Of a stretch of 22,124 nucleotides of DNA, positions 1 through 10,733 are shown piece by piece. The translations under genes were made by a program, and so were the position numbers. The notes below the pieces were generated by a model. That model was not told the origin of the DNA. It saw only the letters and a program-made list of their open reading frames with translations, and did not search any database. Within the stretch, counting starts at the first letter, position 1; each line of letters opens with the position of its first letter. This stretch comes from Macrocybe gigantea (lineage: Eukaryota > Basidiomycota > Agaricomycetes > Agaricales > Callistosporiaceae). The DNA lies in contig SJRY01000024.1 in assembly GCA_011319805.1 (NCBI GenBank), positions 1 through 22,124 on the forward strand, given 5' to 3'.

Positions 1-164
1 GAAGAAGAGTTAGGTGCAACCGTTGAAGGTAGAGGAGAAACGTGTTTGATGACGCTGCCGATTCCGTGCAGATTCATCCCAGCTACCGAACCGTTCGTGC
101 TCGTCGACCGTCATCGAGTGCCGTGTCTCTGTATGTTGTTCGTTGCAGTCACGTTCGTGCCATG

Positions 165-1190
165 TATCGATCATAAAGTCATTGTCGGAACTGACGACAT
201 TTCCAAAGGGGAAGCCACACGAGACAGTGTTCCGTCATTCGGCAGCTCGCCACGAAGAGGTCGTTGCTGCCTACAGACCTTCTTCAACTTGAGAAACTGA
301 TTTGCTGCGTGTTTCGCGTTCTGTTTCATGACATGCCTCAGGCTTGCCAATCTTCTCATAAACGCTCTAGATGTCAAGCACGCTGTACATGTTGGAATGG
401 ATGGCGGCTCTGGTGCACGAGCGCCAGAACGAGAGCAGGGTCGGGAACACTGAATTGAAAAGTCGGATCGACGACGAGGTGTCAGTGGTCGGAGAATCCG
501 TTGCTTCATAGGTGTTGACCAGGGACATATGGACTGTTAGGATGCGCGAGAATCGCGCGCCAAGTTCGCTGAAGCAGGCTTGGGTGTAGCTGGAGGGTCC
601 GGAACAGCGTAAGCAGAATGAGCCAAAGAGGGCACGGGAGTCTCCAATGGCGTTTCTGGTATACTGGTGTCGAGGCAATCGTTCTCGTCCGACAATATGT
701 CTAGAAGAGACGACAGCTTGAAAGCTGACGTAGGGGGACCGGAGGGAGTGGCTGAAATGCCATTGTGCTGGATGCCTCTGCCCCAGAGTCCTGAAGGGAA
801 AAAAGGATACCATTATCCAATTCTGAGCAGAGAACGAAGCTTTGTTGTGTGCGTTCTGGTGCAAGAATTAAACGTCTGCAGTCAGTGGCCAGCACCAATA
901 ATCACTCACAGAGACACGTTGAGAAAGGTCTGCAAAGGGACGGCGAGATATTCGGGACGAGTAAACATGTGTAGCATGTAATTCAGGATTTGTGCGCGCT
1001 TTGCGTGTGGAAATCGAAAACGAGGGTGGGAATGAGGATTTGGCATGCATTGCGGTTGGAGCACGATGGAGACCAAGACCAGCTGGGCGGTTTTCGGTAT
1101 CGCAAAAGAGAGACATGTGGGTAATAAGGATCGTTGAGGGTACTGTAGGATATTAGGAGGAGTACAGTATGGCTGGGAGTGGCAACAAGT
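165..1190 (-). other. Unresolved minus-strand coding-like fragments
   Basis: Several minus-strand stretches read like protein, but in changing frames. One, at about 925-990, includes LNYMLHMFTRPEYLAVPLQT and may continue after a possible short intron (34 nt, donor gtgagt) into RLILAPERTQQSFVLCSELD at about 820-880. Another, at about 540-720, includes LSSLLDILSDENDCLDTSIP followed by a Pro-rich stretch. A third, at 367-500, includes LFNSVFPTLLSFWRSCTRAA and ends at a TAG. Joining the first to its upstream frame (about 990-1180) needs one extra base in a C run. I do not recognise a family and cannot choose a start codon. It may be the 3' part of a gene with indels, or a decayed gene. Which strand is used is itself an inference. 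Confidence 0.3.
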
Positions 1191-1775
1191 TATGAACGGA
1201 GACGCAAGCCACCGTTCATTGATGGCATTATTATTCTACGTTCCCGATTTGGAAGATCTTATTATAATACCACGTGATTCTAGTGATCGGTTGAACACTT
1301 CCGTGACGGCAACGACGGTCCACAGACTCTACGCTATCCCGCGTGCATGGCACATGCATCCACGTCAAATGATCATGTATCTCTTGTTCTTTACCACGTC
1401 GGCAGCAGCGCCATTATCTGTGAACTGGTCTCTTTTCTTGGACAGTCCTAGGGCTACAGTTGCTGCTGTTAACCCACTTCTCTTAATACAATGAGTGCTC
1501 ACGTTATCCGAATCAGTATTGGCCACGACAAGTGCCAGAGCGAGCCTCTTCGCCACTCATCCAGCTATCAAAGCTTCCTTTCCAACAAAACGGCCAAACC
1601 TCGGCGATTCTCACTGACCTTACAGCTTGCCTGCTTTTATTTAGTTCGTCTGGCCTGAATATCGTGCATCTGCCTGCTGCATTCGACGTTTTTCCTTTCG
1701 CCCGCAATTACTTCGGACTAGGATTCGCGGTTACATCGGAGACGTCTTTAGCCTTTTTTCACGCTGTCTACACGA
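1191..1775. other. Non-coding upstream region of the GH74 gene
   Basis: No convincing gene is seen on either strand. It holds an inverted repeat of 8-bp arms (1192-1199 and 1212-1219, loop 12 nt) and a CACGTG palindrome at 1271-1276. It probably carries the promoter of the downstream xyloglucanase gene. Confidence 0.5.
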
Positions 1776-1782
1776 TATAAAG
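1776..1782 (+). promoter_or_regulatory. TATA box of the GH74 gene
   Basis: TATAAAG lies 83 bp upstream of the chosen ATG at 1859, a usual spacing for a fungal core promoter with a short leader. Inducible secreted hydrolases often have a TATA box. No start site was measured. Confidence 0.55.
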
Positions 1783-1858
1783 GTCAGTAGGTCAGTGACA
1801 GCGTCTATCTTCCTAAAACTTGAACTTTTCCCTTGGTGTCAGTCGTCGCTTATCAGCC

Positions 1859-4800
1859 ATGGCTAATTGGTTGTTGGCTTTCCTAGCTGTAGCGACTGCG
1901 TTTCATGTAACGAATGCTGTCGCATCTCAAACGTACACTTGGAAGAACGTCAAGATCGGAGGTGGAGGTGGCTTCGTTCCGGGAATCGTCTTTAACCCGT
2001 CAGAAAAGGCATTTCTTCTTCTTAAAAGATCTTTTTCCCTACGCTGAACCGAGCTTCTTCAGGGAATTGCATATGCTCGAACTGATATAGGCGGGGCATA
2101 TAAACTAAATGCTGATGACACTTGGACACCCCTCCTGGATTTCGTAGACGACGCGCGCTGGAATTATTGGGGCGTTGATGCTCTAGCGACAGACCCAGTA
2201 CAGACTTCGCGTTTGTACTTGGTAGGTCGATCGCTGCAGCTTCTATTACTGCGCTAACCGCCAGAAATCAGGCTACGGGAATGTACACCAATTCCTGGGA
2301 TCCCAATAATGGCCAAATCCTGATATCCGCCGATTACGGAAACATTCACTGCTTCCAAGCTTCCCTTCAAAGTCGGGGGAAACATGCCCGGTCGTGGAAT
2401 GTCAGTATTTGCTCGCTAACTCCATTTCGTCTCTTACACCACATATCCAGGGGAGAAGTAAGCCATGGTCATCTATTATTTGTCAATTCTAACCCAATTA
2501 TTCAGAGACTCGTGATCGATCCCAACAGCAACGGAATCCTGTTTTTCGGTGCTAGGAGTGGCAACGGTCTTTGGAAGTCGACTGACTTTGGCGTGTCATG
2601 GACCAAGGTATCGTCTTTCCCGAGCACTGGTGAGTAAGCCCTAACTGTAAGTTCATCATCTCTAATGCCTGCTTCCCATGGAAGGCACCTACATTCCTGA
2701 TCCGTCTGACGCATCTGGGTATAACAGCGATAAGATTGGTCAGGAGTTTCATGTGGTCTCCATTCCCCTACCAAACCTCTCACCTACTTCATCGTTAGGG
2801 ATCGCATGGGTCACTTTTGATAGGAGCTCTGGATCGTCTGGCAGGGCCACTCCTAGGATTTTCGTGGGTGTTGCAAACAAAGGGTCGAACAACATTTTCG
2901 TAACGAATGATGGTGGTTCTACTTGTAAGTGACTATCCCGATACCACAAAAGCACCAATTAGTTAATACAGAAATAGGGTCTGCGGTCCCAGGACAAAAT
3001 ACCACTTTTTTACCACACAAAGGAGTTATTTCACTCTCAGAGAAGGTCCTCTACGTTTCATACTCCGATGGCGCTGGTCCAGTAAGCGCTTGTCCTCAAA
3101 ACGAAATGCGATGGGTCTTGACAGTAGAATCAGTACGACGGAACTTTAGGTGCCGTCTTCAAATATAACATCACGTCCTCTACCTGTGAGCGAGGCCCTT
3201 AGCTTTCTCTTGCTCTCTCTCTCTTTCCCGAATGCATACTCAACGAAAAGTCCAGGGACGGATATTACACCAGTTTCAGGCAGCGACCTGTACTTCGGTT
3301 TCGGTGGTGTGGCTGTAGATCTTCAGAAACCGGGAACAATCATGATTGCGGCCTTGAACTCTTGGTGGCCAGACGGGCAGATATTTAGGTCAACAAATGG
3401 AGGTGCTACATGGAGTCCCCTCTGGTCCTGGCTCAGCTATCCGAACATCAACAAATGGTACACGTACTCTGACACGCTGGCGCCGTGGCTAGGTCCCAAT
3501 TTCGTCGACACAACGCTGGGTGACAAACAGATTGGTTGGATGATGGAATGTAAGCGATGCTCATTTGCTACTCTCGCCTTTCGTAACTTATTTTCATAGC
3601 CCTTGTGATCGATCCATTTGATTCAAATCACTGGTTGTACGGTACCGGAGCTACCATTTATGGAGGTCATGATCTGCTCAAGGTATGAAGCGGCATCACT
3701 CAAAGTATGGCAGATCTTAAACTCGTGTGAATCAGTGGGATACTGTTCACAATGTATCCATATCGTCACTGGCAGATGGCATAGAAGAAACCTCGATACA
3801 AGGGCTTATTTCTCCACCTACTGGCCCTTCTCTGCTTTCCGCTGTCGGCGATCTTGGTGGTATGATAGTTAGTGTCGAGGGTGACTTCTGGCTCAAGCTA
3901 CGCACAGGTTTTGCCCATACGTCGTTAACGGCACCTCCAAAGACTGGATTCATCAATCCTACATGGGCGACAGCTAGTGACATTGACTTCGCTGGCAACA
4001 AACCGACGAATATCGTACGCGTTGGTACTGGCGATAGGTACGCCATTCAATCTCAATGCATTCTCCAACACTGCGTTTGACCCGATCTAGCTCAACAGGA
4101 AAGCAGGTCGCTCTTTCTAGCGACTCAGGAGCGACATGGTAACTACATGAACGGTAGTCTATTGTTCTAGATAAAGAGTCTAAAACTTTCTTTCAGGTCG
4201 CAGGACTTCGGAGCAGCCGACAACGTCTCAGGTCAATTCTCCCTCTCGTCAAAATTTACTGGAAGTGGGCTGACATAGGGAATATGTAGGCGGAAAGATC
4301 GCACTCTCTGCTGACGGCGATACTGTACTGTGGCGTACGGCGTCGAACGGCGTCCTCATATCGCAGTTCACTAATCCATTCACCGCGGTTCCATCTCTCC
4401 CATCCACTGCAGTCATTGCGTCGGACAAGAAGAACAACTCGGTCTTCTATGGGGCTGCAGGGTCATCCTTCTATCTCTCTGCGGATGGAGGAAAGACATT
4501 CTCGGCGAAGGGTTCCTGGGAAGCTCCAGCTCGCCAGTGAAAATTGTTGTCAACCCCGGCGTCACCGGAGACGTCTGGGTCTCGACAGACAAAGGCATTT
4601 TCCACTCTACAAACATGGGAACGTCCTTCACTGCTGTTTCAGCTGTGACACAAGCCTGGGCTATAGGTCTTGGAGCGCCCTCAAAGCAGGTGGATATCCT
4701 GCTCTCTTCGCAGCCGCCAATATCGGTGGTATTGGCTACTTCAGGTCCGATGATGCCGGTGTCAACTGGGTGCAAATCAACGATGCAGCTCATGGCTTTG

Positions 4801-5303
4801 GTTCTGCTTCCGCAAACATCATAACGGGTGACCCGCGCATATATGGACGGTGAGTAATCTACTTATACAACAGTTTCCATTGATTTCATGTGTCCCATCT
4901 CAGCGTTTACATTGGCACGAATGGCCGTGGAATATTCTATGGAGATGCAAGTGGTGCAGCTCCTCCACCGACGGCGACAGCAACATCCACAACGGCGGCC
5001 CCCACGACCTCCACAAGCGCGTCTACTACAACGACTCGTTCTACAACTACGACCACTACATCGAGTAACCCCACAGGTACAGCCCCGGCTGGCGCTTGGC
5101 AGCAATGCGGAGGTTCGTCCAAACTAACTAGCCGGCGTCATTCTACTGATGTTGTAATAAAGGTCAGGGATGGACTGGGCCAACAACTTGCATCACAGGT
5201 TTCACATGCACGTTTAGTAATCCATGTAAGTGCGAGAGCTTTTGCGTTTGAATTTGAAAATGACCATGAGACAATAGTCTACTCGCAATGCATACCATCC
5301 TAA
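1859..5303 (+). CDS. GH74 xyloglucanase with C-terminal CBM1 (three frameshifts in this sequence)
   Basis: Secreted enzyme cutting the beta-1,4-glucan backbone of xyloglucan in plant cell walls. The ATG at 1859 (gccATGG context) starts a signal peptide of about 21 residues. The GH74 propeller follows, with the two catalytic Asp motifs RTDIGG (Asp about 58) and GDLGG (Asp about 466), plus many repeats of the DGGxTW type. A Thr/Ser linker leads to a CBM1 with WQQCGG and four Cys. I place 18 introns: 2009-2062 (GC-AG), 2222-2271, 2401-2450, 2458-2505, 2630-2684, 2739-2798, 2925-2977, 3082-3133, 3186-3255, 3550-3599, 3683-3735, 3860-3907, 4038-4090, 4139-4196, 4232-4289, 4850-4903, 5113-5162 and 5226-5277. 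Homologous reading needs frame corrections near 2341 (one base extra or two missing), 4515 and 4684 (one base missing each). Corrected length is about 825 residues, normal for GH74-CBM1. It is a pseudogene only if the indels are real. Confidence 0.92.
2451..2457 (+). other. 7-nt microexon of the GH74 gene
   Basis: The seven bases GGGAGAA lie between introns 2401-2450 and 2458-2505, both with GT and AG ends. Joined to the flanking exons they give GMGERLVIDP, matching the conserved GMGERL segment of GH74. No other splice choice gives that motif in frame. Confidence 0.8.
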
Positions 5304-5403
5304 TGGCAAGAAATCGGTACCCAGATTCTACGATTCATGTATTAAAGAGGAAGAAATCATTTGAAGATGAACAAACCTGAGACCAAACTAGTACGAGTGT
5401 AAC

Positions 5404-7250
5404 TCAGTGCTTCGACTGTTCCCAAACCTGGGGGACAAGTTAGCCAATGAGCGATAGAAACCGAGTTTCGCAAACCTCGAAGAACCGACGTCTATCGACT
5501 ACTTTTATCCCCCTACAGCTCGTCAGGTCAAGGTTTTCGAGCTTATTGCAAGCATCGAGAATAGTGAACAGCCCATCACCTCAAGGTACCTGCGCTTCAG
5601 CAATAAGCAACACAAAATAAGACCAATTACATACTGCTAATCTTCGTGCCCGCCACGCTCAAGGTCCTCAAGTTCGGACAACTTGCAATAAAGGTGCCGG
5701 CGTCGTCATCTATGGATGTATTGTTCAAAATTAGCGTTTCGAGCGGGGAGACCTCATCTAGTGCGTCATTCGGAACCAGCCCAAAGAGGTGGTGCGACTT
5801 AAGAGAGGGAATTCCAGCCAGGTTTAATTTCTAGGAAAATGATTTAGCGGCAGTTTATGGAGGACAGTTTATTTTACCCTGCACTTCCTGCCCACTTGGA
5901 CTATGAAGTCCTCAAGAGGATTATTGAACTTGGAGCTGGTGCCTAGCTTGACATTGCCGACGAGATTGACGCTGTCAAGACGCCGATCCGCCAAGACTTT
6001 CGTCAGTGCCTGCAGGCTTTCGTCGTCGAGCGTCATTGCCGAAGAGTTGGTGATGGAAAGTCTCGAGCCGCGGTTAACACCCATGTCGCCGAGGGCCAGA
6101 ATCTGCAGCTCTGGCAGATGAGATAGTACGGAGAGGATGTCATTGATGGAGAAGGCTGTCGATGTAAGCGACAGCTTCATTATTCGGAGATCCGTCCGGG
6201 GCGACAATAACGCTGTTGGATGCCTCGCACGCGTGAAAGATACGTCGAGCCGTCTAAGGTTAGGGCAAAGAGGTAATATCAGGTTCAAACCTGTATCGGA
6301 GATTGGCGTCTGGCGCAGTTTAATGGTGCGAAGTGCATCGAACTTCAAATCCGTGTTCAGTGTTGCAATGGCACTGCTGAAGGTTGCGTCCGTCTATCAC
6401 CGTCCGTCAGATTCCGGAATACATTTGTGATGTTAGTCTGACTGACCCAGCTCTGGATGCCGGCACATTTTAATACTTCCAGTTTCAGACAGCCAACCAG
6501 GATGGGGACGAATGCAGCAGGGGGTGCAGAGGTATAGTTCGCATTGATGGACCTCAGCTCGCTACAAGTTGCGCCGATCGTGCGGACGGTTTCTGCACCG
6601 ACTTTAGTACATCCACTGGAAAAAGCTATGCCATCGACCTCGTTTTGGAAGGTAAAGTGGAGGGGCAGTACCGTAAGGTGACCGAACGGAGGTCGCGAAG
6701 GTGCCTCAATGTCTCGGCAAAGAAGCTGTCGCTGTACTTGTCAAAGCCAGAGAGTTCCAGCGTCTGTAGCCTTGGATTTATTCTTGGTATAGCCAGGATT
6801 GTGGCTCGCGTCACGCCTGGTAGTTCGGAAGTGAAGGTCACTGACGGTCCACGCAGGAGATACTACATAAGAGACTGGGAATTTAGCCGCGCCAGGGATC
6901 GTGGAGCATGTACATACTGTGACAATGAACTGGTGTTCAAGATATGTCGGATACGCCTGACGGAGCAAGGCAAATAGCCTCGGGGTCAGAAATTCCGGTA
7001 ACACTTTTAGGTACTCGGACGTTGTCTTCCAAACGCTCTCATTTGTTCTAAGCTTGATGAAACTGTTGACGAACACGCGTAGACAGAGGGAAGTGAGAGC
7101 GGGGACGGAGTATATGGGCAGGTTTCGTGTCGACGAAGCCGACGACGACGGAATGCTTGGTTGCGAAATGGGGGAGGCATCTGATTCCGCGGGCGCGCCA
7201 AAGGCCGGCAGAGCAGAAGTCCGCTGTCTCTTCGATGGCCTGTTCGCCAT
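5404..7250 (-). CDS. Leucine-rich-repeat (RNI-like) protein
   Basis: Predicted 547-residue protein. It starts at the ATG at 7250, with a basic PSKRQR stretch at residues 4-9 (possible nuclear signal) and a Ser-rich segment. About 400 residues of leucine-rich repeats of the RNI/F-box type follow, for example LETLILNNTSIDDDA and LENLDLTSCRG. Introns: 6863-6917, 5831-5877, 5580-5634 (acceptor TTGAG, because using the CAG ten bases upstream runs into a stop) and 5428-5475, which gives the end FFEVWEQSKH. One base is missing near 6671 and another near 6390, both beside G runs; with both restored the coding length is a whole number of codons. RAD7-like and F-box-like proteins share this fold, but no F-box is clear, so the function is unknown. 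It converges with the GH74 gene, about 100 bp between stops. Confidence 0.8.
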
Positions 7251-7367
7251 CGTGGACGTTCCGAATGAAAGAAATGCGCGCTGGGAAACTGCAATCGGTA
7301 TGTCTCACATAGTCGCGGAAGCGGTCATGACTCGGAAGGTTGTGCATTCGTTAAATACAGTATTGTT

Positions 7368-8966
7368 CTACATCCCGTCTGTCACTGAACTCTGGATTCT
7401 CGGCCGTAGCGTGTTTCTATCCGCTATCAACGCGATAAGACCATATAACAGTGTGAATGGTCCTGCGAAAATTCTCCAAAGAAGTAACTCCACCGTGTGG
7501 CTACCTGTACAGGGGATGTGCAGCATGCCGAATATTCGGCGAGGCATCCAAACCAATAAGAGCGGGACCATGTTGAGTGGCGCGAAAAACGTGTATCGTT
7601 CTGCATACGAGGCGACCGCCCCGATAAAGGCCACGCGAGCCTTGCCACCGACGACCGTGGAATAGCGATTCCATGACGTTGCTTCGTGCGTAGACAAGGA
7701 CGGAAGCGCAGTTGCAAGGAGGAAGAAGGATGTAAGTCCGAGAAGGAAGACGGTGAAGAATAAATATAGTAGCATGATGCGCGTTTCCATAGGTGGAATC
7801 CGGATGGTCTGACTTGTATGAATCAAAACGTCGTTCACGGACGACGACAGAAGGATGGATGTCAATAGGAATAGTGGGAGAAAATAGAGCCACGGGACTA
7901 AACGTGCGGCGTAGCTGGATACTAATGAAGATTGGAAATGGCAAGCTGTATTCAGCCGGCAGCAAGAAAAGCGGAGATGGGGAAGAAGGAACATGAATGC
8001 GGAGCAGATGCAGGGCAAAACTCCATAGCAAAAGATCAAAGGAAACTTCGCCCGGAAAAGGCACTGGGCCAGATGATGAGATGAATGCGATCGGAACAAG
8101 ACCGTGTATCACGCCGGACAGCGACCAGTTCTTGCAAAGGAAGGAAAGAGAAAACAAGATGAGAAAGAGTTCGCGTGGGCCGATGTATCGAACCTCCTGA
8201 TCATATATGTGAGGACGTTCGGGAGGGTACAACAGATAGTGAGCAAGAAGCATGAGATATGACAGGAGTGACACCAGCTCCCAGAAGTGGACGGCACTAG
8301 AGAACTGGGGTATGAGATTTAGCAGCAGACTATTCCAGGGGTTTACGTGCCGGGGTGTGCTGAACGCGTCGTAGCGCTTCCAACTGCCATTTCTCGTCGC
8401 GACTTCACTGTCAAAGGAGCATCCATTTCGCCATGTGTTCGTTATGCTGGGTATAATGACTGGGTGCAATAGCAGAGTGTTCGGACAATCTTCTTCACAG
8501 AGAAAGTCCAGCACTGCAAGAGCGGTCAATGGGGGGCAAGGCAGATGCTGTCGTCCTACTGACCACGGAGGGACATGTAAGCTCCTTCGCTGATGGGGAA
8601 TTGTGTCCATAGAACCGTCTCGATGTCCTGCGTCGTTCGATATTCCAACAGGAACGATGTCCACATGCTGATGATCTTCTCTTCCAGCGTGCGTGCATCA
8701 GCAGCATCAGCGGTCATCTGAAGCCATTGATCATAGACCGCAGGGCTGAGCTTGGGCGACAATTTTGCCCTGCGCAACTGAAGCAACACTATGAGGGAAA
8801 AGGCCAACTGGAGGGCATCTCCAGTTAAGCCATCTGGACGCAGGTCTTCTGGTTGGATGCGATCTACTTGTGCGGTCCTTAGCTGGTGAAGAGTGGACGA
8901 AAGAAAAGGAAGAGGCGGGCGATGATTAGATTGAAGCAGTGGCGTGGACTCGTCTGTGACGGACAT
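7368..8966 (-). CDS. Polytopic membrane protein, Yvc1/TRPY-like channel (putative)
   Basis: About 515 residues. The N-terminal half is soluble and helical and includes a TWRNG motif in a segment resembling the linker domain of fungal vacuolar TRP channels. Several hydrophobic helices follow, then a C-terminal PLN-containing hydrophobic region like that of the Yvc1 family. If correct, it would release vacuolar calcium. One intron: 8514-8563. Near 7935 the frame jumps (one base extra or two missing); before it the protein reads PAEYSLPFPIF and after it VSSYAARLVPWLYFLPLFLL. I chose the ATG at 8966; an in-frame ATG at 9008 is also possible. The family call rests on layout and remembered similarity, so it is tentative. 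It lies in tandem with the leucine-rich-repeat gene and head-to-head with TVP23. Confidence 0.65.
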
Positions 8967-9017
8967 GAACAAGCCGTTTTTATTTGCGGACCTGAAACCA
9001 TACGCCATTTCACCATC

Positions 9018-10299
9018 ATGAGCGCGGCCGCGCCACTCCTCCAAACCATCGAACCAGATGAACCTTCTGTCGAGCCCGTCCCCAATGCTGGACAACCCAA
9101 AAGCACGAGTACTAGAGCGCCCGTCGTCCTCACGCCAACCAACCACGCTGCTGGGCAAATGGCCACCAACCAGGGTGACGCAGAGTCTGGTACCGTGCTC
9201 CCCTTTCCTTCCTCCTTCCCAACCTGAGATTGTGCTTGTTCACCAGGAATCGCAGGGATATTCCGTCAAGTTAGCCTCGTTTCAATTACTGTTTGTACTC
9301 TCCTGACGTCCATGACCTAGTCTACGCACCCAGTCGCCCTGTTCTTTCTATATTTTTTCCGAATAGCCGCTATTTCAGTTTACATCCTCTGTGGTTTCTT
9401 CACAGATAATTATGTCCTATCGGTAAGACAGTCTAGCGTTGTCTGCATTAGCCCGCTGTCGACATCCGATGCTCCGTCAGACTGTCGTCGTTGTCGTGTT
9501 GCTCGCCATGGATTTCTGGAATTGCAGAGTGAGCGGTGTATCACGAATATACTACTTTGGCCTGATTGCTCGATAGAACGTCGCAGGTAGAACGTTGGTC
9601 GGTTTGCGGTTTTGGAATCAAGTAATGCCGGACCCTCCTCATCCCTCTGTTCGCTCACTCAATGCTGAAATAGGTTGACGAAGATGGAGAAAGCTATTGG
9701 GTTTTTGAGAGTCGAGACGTATGCCTATCTTGACATCCCAACCCCGACGAGGCAAAGCTGACGCGCTATCCTAGCCTCGACCAGCCAACCCCATAGACTC
9801 GAAGTGAGTGTGCACAGCATGTCGTCGCGTTCATCATTTTGAATACAACCACTGCTGTAGGATGTTCTGGGTTCGTCGCTTCTTTCGTCTCGCGTTTCCT
9901 GCAGCAACGCTCATCCATATCATCTCTAGATTGCTCTCTATGCGTTCCCCCTTTTGTGGTCCGCTCTTCTCATCGTTTCTCTGCTCAAGCTGGGCTTCGC
10001 GTATGTTTCTTTCATTCTCGTCACTGGGTCTGTGTTATCTTAGTTCGTGCTCAGATTCATTCCAATCGTGCTTTTAGCACTTGTATTCAACTTCACAAAT
10101 GCAATAGGGTTCACATACGCGTACGACCTGTTTAATGTCCCTTGGAGCGACTGGCACTGAATTCGAGTACAGCGATCGAGATGCTAAACAGCGTTGGGCT
10201 AATAGCGTCAGCTCTGGGTGGGATTTTGGTCTCGGCAGCATCGGTACCCAGATCATTACAGGAGCGGTGAAGAACAGCGTCGGTAGGGTCTTCCGATAG
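9018..10299 (+). CDS. TVP23: Golgi membrane protein TVP23
   Basis: A 245-residue late-Golgi membrane protein of the Tvp23/FAM18 family, linked in yeast to vesicle traffic. Seen: a variable N-terminus, about four hydrophobic helices, and family segments [29 protein letters not shown] and [13 protein letters not shown], ending VGRVFR. Eleven exons: 9018-9189, 9247-9269, 9321-9422, 9481-9528, 9577-9621, 9674-9718, 9775-9803, 9861-9870, 9930-10000, 10055-10120 and 10173-10299. Their lengths sum to exactly 246 codons with no correction needed. Exon 8 is only 10 nt and encodes most of KMFW. An in-frame ATG at 9159 would give a shorter N-terminus and cannot be excluded. It converges with the phosphatase gene downstream. 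Confidence 0.9.
9861..9870 (+). other. TVP23: 10-nt microexon of TVP23
   Basis: GATGTTCTGG lies between introns 9804-9860 and 9871-9929. It completes a split Lys codon and supplies Met-Phe-Trp before the next membrane helix. Reading on past it without splicing gives an Arg-rich peptide unlike the family. Confidence 0.8.
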
Positions 10300-10733
10300 T
10301 GTTGAATCAATCTTCGCCCAGAAGATGCCAGATATATTTATTTCTTGGATTTTCTGGACACTGATACTTTCAACGCAAGTGGAGAGGTACTATGGCACAT
10401 CAAAACAAGTCAACTCGTGACGTAAAGAAGAGTCAAATCGCATATAACGGCAACATGCAGATATCGAAGACTAAAAAGACTAAAACGAAAACTGGTGATG
10501 CATGACATTGCTTGCTTGCGGAATAACAAGTGTTCGAATAAGAAATGTCAAAAAAAAGCATGAGAGAAACGCATTGAAATGCTGTGAAAAGAGTCCAGAT
10601 GTCCAAGAGAGATGTGAGAAGGAATCCCGATAGTGTAGGCCAATAGAGGACATGGGAAACATGAGTCGCATACATCGTTCATGTCTTAGGGCTTGGCCTT
10701 AGGGAAATTCAACGACTGCCCGTGGAATAAACA
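10300..10733. other. Intergenic region between convergent genes
   Basis: It should hold the 3' untranslated regions of TVP23 and of the phosphatase gene. It is rich in A and T near 10320-10350 and 10540-10560. I see no coding region, RNA gene or repeat. Confidence 0.6.

Noticed and set aside
2341..4690. Programmed ribosomal frameshifting in GH74
   Set aside because: No slippery heptamer or pattern is shared among the sites, and similar breaks occur in unrelated genes across the window.
7501..8664. Single 387-codon minus-strand frame as the full membrane protein
   Set aside because: Its first residues are intron and the antisense-like start of exon 1, and after about 7935 its hydrophobic pattern is lost while another frame carries it on. 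The real gene spans 7368-8966.
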